Assembly: GCF_030272615.1 (NCBI RefSeq)
Contig: NC_081414.1
Coordinates: forward strand, 525,515,637-525,575,636
Reading direction: 5' to 3'
DNA length: 60,000 nt
Source: Cryptomeria japonica
Taxonomy: Eukaryota; Streptophyta; Pinopsida; Cupressales; Cupressaceae
Position 1 is the stretch's first letter. Each line of letters begins with the position of its first letter. The notes beneath the pieces are model-generated. The model was not told the origin of the DNA. It searched no databases and was given only the letters and a program-made list of their open reading frames with translations. Made by a program: the position numbers and the translations under genes. Below, piece by piece: positions 49,378-58,751 of this stretch.

Positions 49378-49392
49378 TTTATTGTTCTTTTT
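49378..49392 (+). repeat. LINE target-site duplication, left
   Basis: TTTATTGTTCTTTTT is repeated exactly at 53657-53671. Confidence 0.88.
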
Positions 49393-50002
49393 TTCTTCTT
49401 TTTTGGCAAAAGTGGCAAGCCATTGATATATATATATAGATAAGAAAACTGTTTCAAGAGCTCAATAGGGAAAGAATCAGGAAGAAAACCCTATATCCTT
49501 GCTCAGATACAATGAAAGAAGGAAAAGGGACTATGAGAAGAAGCCCCCTGAATCCGGAGAGAAAGATAGGGTCTACCCGTAGAATGAACCTCTTAGGGGC
49601 CAAAATCGGAGTAACAAGTCGAGGCGGGACCAGAGGAAACCATAAAAAACTGACCCCCACAACCAGTTGGCATGGAGACTGAGAAGCAGGAATCTGGTTG
49701 TTGGAACACTGAAGAGCTGCCATGATCGGTTTCTGGTTATGTTGTACCGGTACGTTGATACCGATTTGTTGTCTTCATGACTGGTTCATAAAGAAGAAAA
49801 ACCTCCAATACCGGTGCTAGCCGACAAGCTAAGAGGATGACTCCTCTACCGATTCTAGTATACCAGTGGAAATAAATGGAAGAGCCAACACCGGAAAGCA
49901 AGGGGTAGTCATTTTTTTTTGGGTCATATCGGTTGCCATAAGATTTTCCACCCGACAAAAAAGAGCATATTTTGATTTGCAAAAAACAAAGCCAAAATAA
50001 TT

Positions 50003-50776
50003 TTACTTGACCATGAGGACATCTTCCTGGGTCTGAATTATAGGGGCATCGAAGGCAGGCAGAGATGGGGTAGTCCATCCCATGGCTTCATCCTGCATCG
50101 GTATGTTGAGGTCTAGAACCCTATCTGTAGCCCGTCCCCTTTCCACAGATTGCGAAATTGGCACATAGGGGTCAATATTGTCTATTTCCAGAATCTCCAT
50201 TAGAGCCCCAACTTTAATTTTGACTCTGTGCACAATGTGGTCGTCCAATTGTCTGTCGAATTGATGCAGGTCGTTCTTCACATGGTGGAAGTTTTGTCGT
50301 TTGAGGACATGTTTTATTCGGTCATAGAGTACCATGTAAGCATGGCTAGATTGAATAAAGTGACGTGGAAAGAGGCCCCCAAGGAGAGCCGACCCCTGCC
50401 ATAGATTATATTTTGCCAGGGCTTCATGGAATGAGGCCAGAGCAAGAACATCTTGTCTTACCAACTTGAAGAACACTAATTCAAGTAGAGGGATAGATTG
50501 CAAGAGATTCAGAGCATTTGACAGAAAGGAACTGAGAAGTTGATAGGGATACAAAATCCTTTTGGCTTGAGGGGATAACATCTCCTCATTGATGAAGTCT
50601 TTGACAACTCTTCTCAATTGTGAATTGTGTAAAAGAAAAAGTTGGTCGAGGTCCCTGTCATTGATGTGTCCATGAAAAGCCACCGAAGGTTCTGAAATTT
50701 GCACTGAAACCCAGTCGTTCCATGGCATATACTCCCAGTGTATTTGGTTGCTTCCTCCGCAAGAGCTATTCTCCAT
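50003..50776 (-). CDS. Unknown 257-aa protein downstream of the LINE RNase H
   Basis: Intact frame. The first ATG is at 50776-50774 ('MENSSCGGSNQIHWEYMPWN'). The frame is open for another 32 codons upstream but without an ATG, so I chose this start. It has no stops or shifts. The predicted protein looks soluble and mostly helical, with a Leu-rich stretch (residues ~75-105), a basic His/Lys/Arg-rich segment ('RIKHVLKRQNFHHVKND') and a Pro-rich acidic C-terminus. I recognise no domain; it lacks the RNA-binding finger expected of a LINE ORF1. A TATA-like TATAAAT lies 86-94 bp upstream. It could be a LINE-encoded third frame, a transduced host gene piece, or a chance retention. Function unknown. 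Confidence 0.55.
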   Translation of the reverse strand: MENSSCGGSNQIHWEYMPWNDWVSVQISEPSVAFHGHINDRDLDQLFLLHNSQLRRVVKDFINEEMLSPQAKRILYPYQLLSSFLSNALNLLQSIPLLELVFFKLVRQDVLALASFHEALAKYNLWQGSALLGGLFPRHFIQSSHAYMVLYDRIKHVLKRQNFHHVKNDLHQFDRQLDDHIVHRVKIKVGALMEILEIDNIDPYVPISQSVERGRATDRVLDLNIPMQDEAMGWTTPSLPAFDAPIIQTQEDVLMVK

Positions 50777-50861
50777 ATTGCAGAGCACTAAGATACTTCT
50801 AAAATTTAAATTTTCAAAAATTTCCGCTGAGAGCTGTGTGGCTAAGAGCAGGCTGGTTCCA

Positions 50862-50868
50862 TTTATAA
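50862..50868 (-). promoter_or_regulatory. TATA-like element upstream of the unknown LINE frame
   Basis: TATAAAT on the minus strand lies about 90 bp before the ATG at 50776. Spacing is plant-promoter-like but there is no other support. Confidence 0.3.
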
Positions 50869-51204
50869 ACAAAAATTACCATCTCAAAATGCAATAAATA
50901 ATCGGACTTTAGGATCATGTTTGTGATTCTTGCATTAATTTTGTGACCGTAATATAGTCGAGGGGATGTGTGAGAGGCCTAAATCTGTTTTGCTCAGTGT
51001 GAAGTGATGTTATGGAAATCCCCGGGTACTTTGCACTAAAGTTCCATACATGCCATCTACAAAATGCATTTAAAAGCATAAATGCAAGTGTCCCGTCAGC
51101 CTTCTTGTTCACAGGCACCGGTTAAATGCTTACATGCGAGTATTTAATAGGAAGTAGCTTGTGATAAGAGTGTTGTACTTTCCTTTTATACTAAATCAAG
51201 CAAT

Positions 51205-53655
51205 TTAGGAAGAAGACAGTTTAGTAGGGATTGCGACCGACTCCACTGAAATGCCATCGCAACCCATATTTGCTAACATGTCAGCAATGAAATTGCCCTC
51301 TCTTAGTGTGTGACTAACAATGTAGTTCGAGAAAGTGTTGAGAAGATCCAAGGTGTGCTTCAGAACATAAGATAGCTGCCAGGTCTTGGATCTTTTTGAG
51401 GTAATGGAGTTGATAATAACTAATGAATCACCTTCTATGTGTATATTAGAGAAGCCACACTTCCTTGCCAACACCAAACCGACTAGTAAGGCATTTTCCT
51501 CCACCTGGTTATTTGTACCCAAAGGGATTGGTGAAGCTTGGAAAGCACACATTTTGCCAAATTGATCTCGAATGCAAACTCCGATTCCCGACTTCCCTGG
51601 GTTTCCACGGGAAGAGTCGTCGAAGTTGATCTTAAAGAAATTAGGTGCTGGGGGTACCCATTTTATGGATGACCTGTCGCTCACATGAATTGAGGACCAG
51701 TTTGGGGGAATCCCTATTGGCAAAATAATACCGTGCCATAGTTTTGCAATTGCCTTATCCCATCGGGTAAATGACTGGGTGACCTTGGAATTAGTGAGAG
51801 AAGAATTTATGATTTTTGTAATCGAATTTTCCAATTTGATCAAAACTTGATCTGAAGATGAGGGTGTTTTTTTGAAGATTCTTTTATTCCTCTCCTACCA
51901 AATGACCCAAATAATGTGAGTCAGAGCACATTCCCAAATGCCTAAGAAGGTTGATGTAGAAAATAAAAGAGGCCAAGAGTTAAACATATCCCACAGTGAT
52001 TTCGGAAAGGGCAACATAACTTGGAGTTTATTCATGATGAAGAACCAACATTGGGAGGCAAAGGAGCGGTGTAGAAATAAATGATCAACTGATTCTTCCT
52101 CTAAGTCACAAAATACACAATTAAAAGCTTGTGTAATGCCTAGTTTTACTAATCTCTCTGCTGTTAGGATTCTTTTGTTCAACATTAGCCATGCAAAACA
52201 CCCTGCTTTTGGTAAAACAATGTCATTCCAACAGAAATAATATGTCCAACTACTTACCTTACTGCTGCAACCCTGCTGTAGGGCATTGTAACCTTCTTTA
52301 ATTGAATATTGCCCTGATTTTAAAGATGCCCAAAATAACACATCATCTCTGTTAGACATGATAACTGTCCTATTCAATAAAATATTGGCCAATGAGGAAG
52401 ATTGCTGGATGGATATTGGGAGAAGAGTGGGATCTTTCCAGATTATTTTCCCTGAAAATATTTCTACAACAGACACATAGTCACTCAATTTTGTACCCCA
52501 ATGAGTTATAGCCGTGTTCATAATGTCTTCCATGTTATCCAAATGAGAAATAGGAGGATGCCCACACCATGAGTCTGTCCAGAAGTTAGCACTGAGACCA
52601 TTATTGATTTCCCATGAAACATACTTAGATATCAGATTCCTTGAATCCACCATGAAGTTCCAAATGGTAGACCCCTTTGGAGGGTCTAAAATTGTCAACA
52701 CTCTTGATGGTTGAGTGTTGTCCAAATATTTAGCTTGCATAATCTGGCACCATTTGGAGACAGGGTTAGTGTACATTTTCCAAATTAGTTTCCCTCCAAA
52801 GGCCTTGTTGCGATGCTTCAAATTGTGAAGTCCCACTCCCCCTTGGGATTTTTGGCATGACATATTTTCCAGAGAGGTTAAGGGGATTTTCCTTTCATTT
52901 GTCATATTACTATTCCATAGAAAATCTCTAACGAGTTTCTGCAATTGTTGGATGACGGATGAGGGAGCTTTGAGGACAGACATGTAATAGTTCGGTATTG
53001 TTGTTAGCACTGACTTGATAAGAAGGATTCTTCTTGATAGTGAAAGCCACCTTACTTTCCAAGCTGAGATTCGCGCTTGGATTCTACCAATGATAGTAGA
53101 CCAATAAGACGGTTTGTTTGATCCCATAAAAAAGGGGATGCCAAGGTAGGAGGATGACAATTGGTCCATTGAGAAGCCTAAGGTCTTGCATATTCTTAGT
53201 GACAAGATTGAAGGTGTGTTGAAAATGAAAATCTTAGACTTGGCAGCATTAATTTTCTGACCCGAAGCAGAAGAATAGATATCCAGTGTTTGCTTGATGA
53301 GCTTGGCTTCTTTTAGAGAAGACTTACCAAATAACAATGTATCATCAACAAAAAGAGAGTGAGTTACTGTTATTGAAGTACTTGGAAGAGTGACACCAAG
53401 CCAAAGCCCTTTTGAAGATTGAAAATTGATGTATTTGCTAAAGGCATCTGCCATGAGAATGAAGAGAAAAGGTGACAAAGGGTCGCCTTGTCTTATTCCC
53501 TGTGTACCCTGAAAAAACCCTGAGGGATGACCATTTATTAGAATAGAAAAATGTGTGCCTGAGATGCAAGTTTTGATCCATTTGCACCATTTGTCTGAGA
53601 AGCCAAATTTTGATAATACTTTAAAAAGAAAATCCCACTTAACCCGGTCGTATAC
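51205..53655 (-). pseudogene. LINE ORF2 remnant: reverse transcriptase, zinc region, RNase H
   Basis: About 817 codons lie in one frame with no shift. It starts inside the RT ('VYDRVKWDFL'), followed by 'GIRQGDPLSPFLFILMADAF', the catalytic 'FVDDTLLFG' (usually Y/FADD), and 'LGIPFFMGSNK'. The RT-associated zinc-binding region is near 52090-52250 ('CFAWLMLNKRILTAERL', then 'CVFC'). A C-terminal RNase H follows (51205-51690), with 'FKINFDDSSRGNPGKSGIG', 'VEENALLVGL', 'IEGDSLVIIN' and 'GNFIADMLAN'. One in-frame TAG (51895-51897), probably a former CAG Gln, separates the two open blocks. Endonuclease and ORF1 are lost by 5' truncation, so it is not autonomous. Confidence 0.93.
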
Positions 53656-53656
53656 C

Positions 53657-53671
53657 TTTATTGTTCTTTTT
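53657..53671 (+). repeat. LINE target-site duplication, right
   Basis: Exact copy of 49378-49392. Confidence 0.88.
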
Positions 53672-53819
53672 ACTTATTTGTTTTATTGTTTATTTACCTA
53701 CTCTTTTTCCTTATTGGTTTAATTAATTATTTACCTCTTTGTATTTATTTGATTTATTGTTTATTTTACTTACCGTTTTCTTTAATTGGTTGTGTATGCG
53801 GGAAAAGTGGGCTGATAGA
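53672..53819. other. TTTATT-rich low-complexity tract
   Basis: Continuation of the pre-insertion tract at 49290-49377, with the phrase 'tttatttgntttattgtttattt' repeated. Non-coding. Confidence 0.6.
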
Positions 53820-54318
53820 ATTTAATATGTGAAAATATCATTAAATACTAGTCCACACACACACATAGGACTTCTTGGTGCAAGCTATGGAGTAATAACG
53901 TATTACTCAGCTTCCCAAGGTGGGTCCCATGGTTCTCTATCTCACAATGTCCCTTAAACCAACATTTTTGCTCTCTGATCACTGAGCAAAATGGTTTAGG
54001 GATGGCAAATGCAAGAACGAGGGATGCACTGATAGTTTTTAGAATGAGATGTGTTAAGCTATGTATGATATTAGAAATGCAATAAACTAAATGATAAGAT
54101 GACAAGATTAGTATGAATACTATCCTAGCATACTACATTTACTCTATGATTGAGCTAAAATGATAAAGAAATTATTCTAAACATGCATATTAGTCTAATT
54201 CCTTATCTAAAAGAGGCTAAATGATGAACATATATGAAATGAGAAAACTTGAATGTATTTGAGCATAAGTGTGATGCTACAAATTTGAAGGATGATTGTT
54301 ATGGAGGAATGAGAGCTC

Positions 54319-54326
54319 TATTTATA
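54319..54326 (-). promoter_or_regulatory. TATA box of element D LTR
   Basis: TATAAATA (minus strand) in 'GCTATAAATAGAGC', about 930 bp into the LTR. It directs transcription leftward, away from the PMD gene. Confidence 0.6.
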
Positions 54327-54722
54327 GCAAGAATAGGGCAATGGATGGTCAGGATTGAATGGTTTAATCAAGGGTTAAGTTTGAAAGTTGGGGATCCATG
54401 TTTGTAATTGGCACCAATGAAATGGTGACAAGTGTCAACATAGGGTTGGGTTGAGAAAAGGGGTTGGAGACATTGAATGCCTGAGAAGACCTCATGGTTA
54501 TCTAGAGGCTAAGGGTCAAGTCTAAATTAGGATTACCCAATGGATTAAGAGTTAATCCAAAGATAAACCTTTGTGCAAATGATTAAGAGATAATCATAGT
54601 CAAAGCATTAAAGGCCTGATGAGACCCTTGGGTTGGGTAGAGGTTGAGTCAAAACAAATGTTTTAACCATGTAGAAGGGTTTGAGTTAACCATTAATGGT
54701 TATTGGAGACTTTGGGGATTAA

Positions 54723-54826
54723 GTGGTTGAAGGTTGAAAACCTTCAATGGTTATCAAAGACTTTGAGCCATTTAGTGGTTGAAGGTTGAAAGCCTTTAAT
54801 GGTTATCAAAGACTTTGAGGGTTTTG
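54723..54826. repeat. 52-bp tandem duplication in element D U3
   Basis: Two units start 'gtggttgaaggttgaaa' at 54723 and 54775, both containing 'tggttatcaaagactttgag'. A more diverged third unit precedes them (54668-54722). Confidence 0.88.
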
Positions 54827-55257
54827 AGAAGTGACTTCCTTTTGCTTAGGGTTGTGACAAAGTTTAGAGGAGGGGTTAGGTTAATTAGAAGCGATTAGAA
54901 GATTCTAGAAGAGATTAGAAAGGGGTTTGGGATTTTGCAAGTGGATGGAGGGATAATAGGATTTAATTGAAATAATTTAATTCAATTTGGTTGCAATTTG
55001 GGGAAATTAAATAAATTAGATTTATTCAATTTAGGATAACTATTTAATTAAATTTGAATTTAATTAAAAGTGGATAGGGGGGATTTAATTGAATAAAATG
55101 ATTTATTCATTAAATGGGTATAGTGAATTTAATTTAAATAAATTGAGTAATTTACTTAATTAAATAGAGGAATGTGGATAATTAAATTGGATTTAATTAA
55201 ATAGAGAAATGAACATAAAATATTCATTTAGGAATATGGTCATTTTTATATGTCTAC

Positions 55258-55271
55258 ATTTTGCCCCTCTT
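55258..55271 (-). other. Polypurine tract of element D
   Basis: AAAGAGGGGCAAAA on the minus strand abuts the LTR start TGTAGACA. It fixes the carrier element as minus, antisense to its PMD gene. Confidence 0.82.
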
Positions 55272-55624
55272 TGAAGTGACGTGTGTGCACATGTTATTTC
55301 AAAGAAAATGATGTTTTATCATGATTTATGATCAAATGCAATTTTTGTGTCGCTTTTTATGATTTGCCAGTCGTGTCCCAGATTTGATTTGATGTGTGAT
55401 GCCCCAGATTCAATATTTGATGGTGATGCCCCCTCGGGAGATGAATCAATTTTTTTGAAAATTTTGGATTTAATTTGAGGAGTTGCGTATGATGTGTATG
55501 ATTTTGTGTATGTGAAAAGTGTGCAAATTGATTCATCTCCCGATAAGTTACAAATGTTATGGTATAGGGGAGACCGCAACCATATTACAGGTCCATTTGG
55601 CCAACCCTAATGTCATTTTCCTCT

Positions 55625-55631
55625 TATAAAA
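55625..55631 (+). promoter_or_regulatory. TATA box of PMD copy 3
   Basis: TATAAAA in 'cttataaaaggggaaaag' lies about 80 bp upstream of the exon 1 ATG and about 370 bp from the LTR, as in copy 1. Confidence 0.68.
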
Positions 55632-55865
55632 GGGGAAAAGGGCTTGATTTAGATTCATTTGTGCTTTGTTGACTTTGGAGAAAGAGAATTTTCTCTAGAG
55701 AGAAAATGCCTATTCCTTATCACAGACACCGTTTCGAGCGCGTTCGAAGGTACCGGAGACCTGTAGCGCGTGGACCACCAGTAAGTCAACGTTTTTGACC
55801 CTTTTTTGACTTTTTATTTTGTCGTTTTTAGTCATGTTTTGAATTTCAAAGTTTGGGTTTTACGG

Positions 55866-56340
55866 TTTAGCGCGTCTAGGGCGTATTTTAGCACATACGA
55901 AGTTTAGAGTAGCGCATCAAGTTGAATTTTAGGAGTCGCATCCGAACTAGATAGGATAGCGCATAAAATTAATAGGTTAGCGCATACATTCAGAATAGCA
56001 CATGGCAGCCGTTGGGTAGCGCGTCGGGTCAACAGGTTAGCGCGTAGGGTAAACCTAGCGCATAGGGGTCGCAGGGGTTCGCATAGGTAAGGGGGTTTAG
56101 CGCGTAGGATTGACCTAGCGCATAGGGCTAAATGGGTAGCGCCTAGGAGGTGTAGATTAGCGCGTAGACAAAGTCTAGCGCATAGGGTGGGTTAGGTGGC
56201 GCATGGGGGGAAAAGATTAGCGCGTAGAGTCAGTCTAGTGCATAGGGTGAATAGATTAGCGCGTCGGAAAAGCAGCCTAGCACGTGGGAGGTTTTTAGCG
56301 CATTGAATATCTGTTTTAGCGCATCTGAAAATTTTTGCAA
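55866..56340. repeat. ~20-bp tandem repeat with 60-bp higher-order period, in the PMD copy 3 intron
   Basis: More than 20 units centre on TAGCGC[G/A]TAGG. In 56041-56240 the CGC cores are spaced 18, 21 and 21 bp in a repeating pattern, so the sequence repeats every 60 bp. GC-rich against an AT-rich background. The minus-strand open frame at 56192-56380 is this repeat translated, not a gene. Confidence 0.9.
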
Positions 56341-56530
56341 GCTGGGCCGAATTGAAAATTTGTTTTTGTTTGCCTGTCATGATTTGATGGATTGTTCCAA
56401 TATGAGTGTTGGTATAACTTGTTTTGATTTGCGATTTTTCAAGTTATGTATAGATATCAATCTTTTGTATGGATCAGAATATGATGTATTTGCGTGTTGT
56501 GTTTTCAAGTTCAATGTGTGTGAAGCCTAA

Positions 56531-56692
56531 GTTGTGTTACAAGCTGATATGGGTTGGAAACTTGAGTTGTTTTACAAGCTGATATGGGTGGGAAACTTGA
56601 GTTGTTTTACAAGTTTATGTGATTGTGAAGACTTGAGTTGTGTTACAAGTTTTGATATGGTTTTTGAGAACTTGAGTTGTTTTACAAGTTGA
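56531..56692. repeat. ~35-bp tandem repeat, five copies, in the PMD copy 3 intron
   Basis: Units begin 'gttgttttacaag' and end 'acttga', at spacings of 35, 35, 36 and 39 bp. The array lies between the 20-bp array and the acceptor site. Confidence 0.9.
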
Positions 56693-58751
56693 TATGAAAT
56701 GATAGGATTTTGAACTTTGATATAGAGGAGCAAATTGTTTCATGTTTGTTTATGTAAGTTTGATTTTTATATCTTTGTTTTGATGTGGATACTGATATTG
56801 GATTTGTTTTACTTGTTGACAGGAGTGATTGGGCGTGGTGCAGTCACGAGAGAGATTTCCCAGACCGTGGACATTGATACCGCAGTTGTCGCAGGCGGAT
56901 TTGGATATTATTGAGAGATGCGGATTGACCTCTCTCCTGGATATGCCTCGGTTCACTGTGAACCGGGGGCTTTTGACAGCTTTGACAGAGAGGTGGCACA
57001 GTGACACGAACACCTTCCATTTTGCCACTAGAGAAATGACAGTCACACCTGAGGACTGTTACCGGATTCTGTGCATTCCTGTGGTAGGTGCACTACTACC
57101 ATATGAGCAGTCAGAGGAGGGTGGCACAGAGGCACTGCGCCGGATATTCTAGGATGATACTGTCTGTGGTTATGAGATCCCATGGTAGGAGTTTTTGGAC
57201 CTGGACTATGCACCACTACCATCTGTTCTAACAGGGTTTATTGGTGGATTCCTTTGTCCTGATCGCAGGTCAAAGGGATTCTCGGTGGGATGGGGGTTAG
57301 TGTTGGAGGAGATGGTCACTCAGGGCCGGAGGTTTGCATGGGGGTCAGCTATGCTGACTCATTTATACAGGAGTCTGTATGAGGTAGTATACCTCGGTTA
57401 CGGCAGTTTGTCAGTTGGCATTACATTATTACAGGTATGGTGCTGGGAGCATATTCCAGCAGCGAGGCCACTAGCCGACAGGGACAGGCCCATAGGCGCA
57501 GCATATGCCTATGGATACAAGGGTCTAGTTGTCCAGCGTAAGCTGGGCAAACTAGAGCATTGGAGGAGGGTTTTTGATGATATTGATACGGTCACTTGGA
57601 GACCGTATACAGGATGCGAGGTGTGGGCTGAGGATGGGTTGGAGATGCCCTTTGTATTCATGATGAGGTACTTGATTGGGAGGACCCCGTTCGTCATAGA
57701 GAGGTTTGTGGTTACCCGAGTTTTGAGGCAGTTCGGGCGCCAGCAGGGGATTCCTCAGGGAGCTTCCCTTTATGCACGGCGGCAACAGGATGTGGCCGAT
57801 TGGGGGCCGACCATTGATAGTGTCGTGGCGGTGGAGGAGTTTGTGGGATTGGCCGGGCAGATCTGGGACTATGCCCCGGAGATTCAGGATGCGGGTATGA
57901 CAGATGAGTTTGCTCATTTGTTTGCTACGCGGGTGGTGGCCAGGATTTTTGATCCTGAAGAGATGAGGCCAGCCTTCGATTCAGATGGGGAGGAGGGAGA
58001 TGGGGGAGACGACGGAGATGATGGGGAGGATGGAGGAGGAGGACGAGGGAGAGGAGGTAGAGGGAGGCGGGGAGATAGAGGTGTGGAGAGAGCAATGCGA
58101 CAGGGGAGGATAGAGAGGGGGAGAGGTGGATTGGCTATTGGAGCTGGTAGAGAGGGGAGGGTGGGGGAGGTGCTAGCCGCAGTGGGGGGTGAGGATGAGC
58201 CTAGTCAACCAACTTAGAGGAGGAGGACAGATGTGCTCCCACCTCCAGTACCGAGGACAAGCCGAGTGGGAGGGGTTCCTCCAGCACAGGTACCATTACG
58301 GGTTCGGGTCCCAGGTCATATGGAGGATGCCTAGATACGGACCTTGCAGATTACTGTGCAGCAGCTGCAGGCACAAATTTTGACCTATCAGCAGCAGATT
58401 TCTAAGTTAACTACTGAGCGAGACACTGAGATAGAGCGGAGGGGGCGAGCGGAGGAGGTGGTGGTGAGCATGCAGAGAGCAGCGGCGGGTGGTCCGATGA
58501 GAGACACCCTGAGAGAGTTAGCACTGAGAGCGTAGGAGGCGGAGTATTATAGGCGGCACTATGAGGCTGTAGTACCTAGGGACCGACGAGTTCAGAGTTT
58601 TGCACAGTCGAGATCTAGTCGATATCGAGCTACTGGATCGCGATCTGAGAGCCGAGGTGTTACGGGGCCATCGAGACAGGACCCTCCTGGAGATCCAGGG
58701 GCAGGTGCATCTGGAGCGAGACCATCGCCGTCAGGGGATAGTCATACTTGA

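Larger units (their letters stand above)
49393..53656 (-). mobile_element. 5'-truncated L1-type LINE with an extra 3' reading frame
   Basis: A minus-strand non-LTR retrotransposon of 4,264 bp is flanked by perfect 15-bp duplications. The left (3') end reads ...TTTTGCCAAAAAAGAAGAAAAAA on the minus strand, giving an A-rich tail. The right (5') end starts mid-way through the reverse transcriptase ('VYDRVKWDFL'), typical of incomplete target-primed insertion. The RT-zinc-RNase H frame has a single stop, so the copy is young. An unusually long ~1.8 kb lies between the RNase H stop and the tail and carries a second intact frame. Confidence 0.92.
53820..55257 (-). mobile_element. 3' LTR of element D (left boundary unresolved)
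   Basis: On the minus strand it starts TGTAGACATATAAAAATGAC at 55257 after the tract AAAGAGGGGCAAAA, with an AT-rich U3 and a TATA box at 54319-54326 (TATAAATA). A 52-bp duplication lies in U3 (54723-54826). The same family as elements A, B and C. The left end was not identified; 53820 is a guess. Confidence 0.62.
55706..58751 (+). pseudogene. Plant mobile domain (PMD) gene, copy 3, antisense in element D; best preserved
   Basis: Exon 1 (55706-55780, 25 codons, 'MPIPYHRHRFERVRRYRR', basic) ends at a perfect GTAAGT donor. Exon 2 starts at 56823 after TTGACAG, phase 0, or at 56844 after GTGCAG; the second choice avoids an in-frame TGA at 56826. It ends TGA at 58749-58751, giving about 660 codons. 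Order: PMD ('FTVNRGLLTALTERWHSDTN', 'FATREMTVTPEDCYRIL', then 'GFSVGWGLVLEEMV', 'SVGITLLQVWCWEHIP', 'VVTRVLRQFGRQQGIPQG'; 56930-57870); an acidic then Gly/Arg-rich linker (57980-58190); a coiled coil ('LQAQILTYQQQISKLTTERD', 58362-58421, continuing to ~58500); and an Arg/Ser-rich tail. There is no frameshift. Five in-frame stops (57150, 57186, 58215, 58332, 58533) are all TAG. The basic and coiled-coil parts suggest nucleic-acid binding and oligomerisation, by inference only. Confidence 0.85.

Noticed and set aside
49454-50078. Two minus-strand frames (89 and 113 codons) after the unknown LINE frame
   Set aside because: Located in the LINE 3' untranslated tail, overlapping different frames, with no start context or motifs.
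55866-56340. CRISPR-like repeat array
   Set aside because: No constant repeat with unique spacers; it is a contiguous ~20-bp minisatellite in a plant intron.
56192-56380. Small minus-strand protein with repeated RANL/CAK units
   Set aside because: It is the translated shadow of the 20-bp intronic array, lying antisense inside the PMD intron.
57552-57917. 121-codon minus-strand frame
   Set aside because: Antisense to the PMD core of copy 3, with no motif of its own.
56844-58751. Alternative genetic code with TAG as Gln
   Set aside because: TAA and TGA also interrupt other elements at expected Gln, Trp and Cys positions, and CHG-methylation decay explains the TAG excess more simply.
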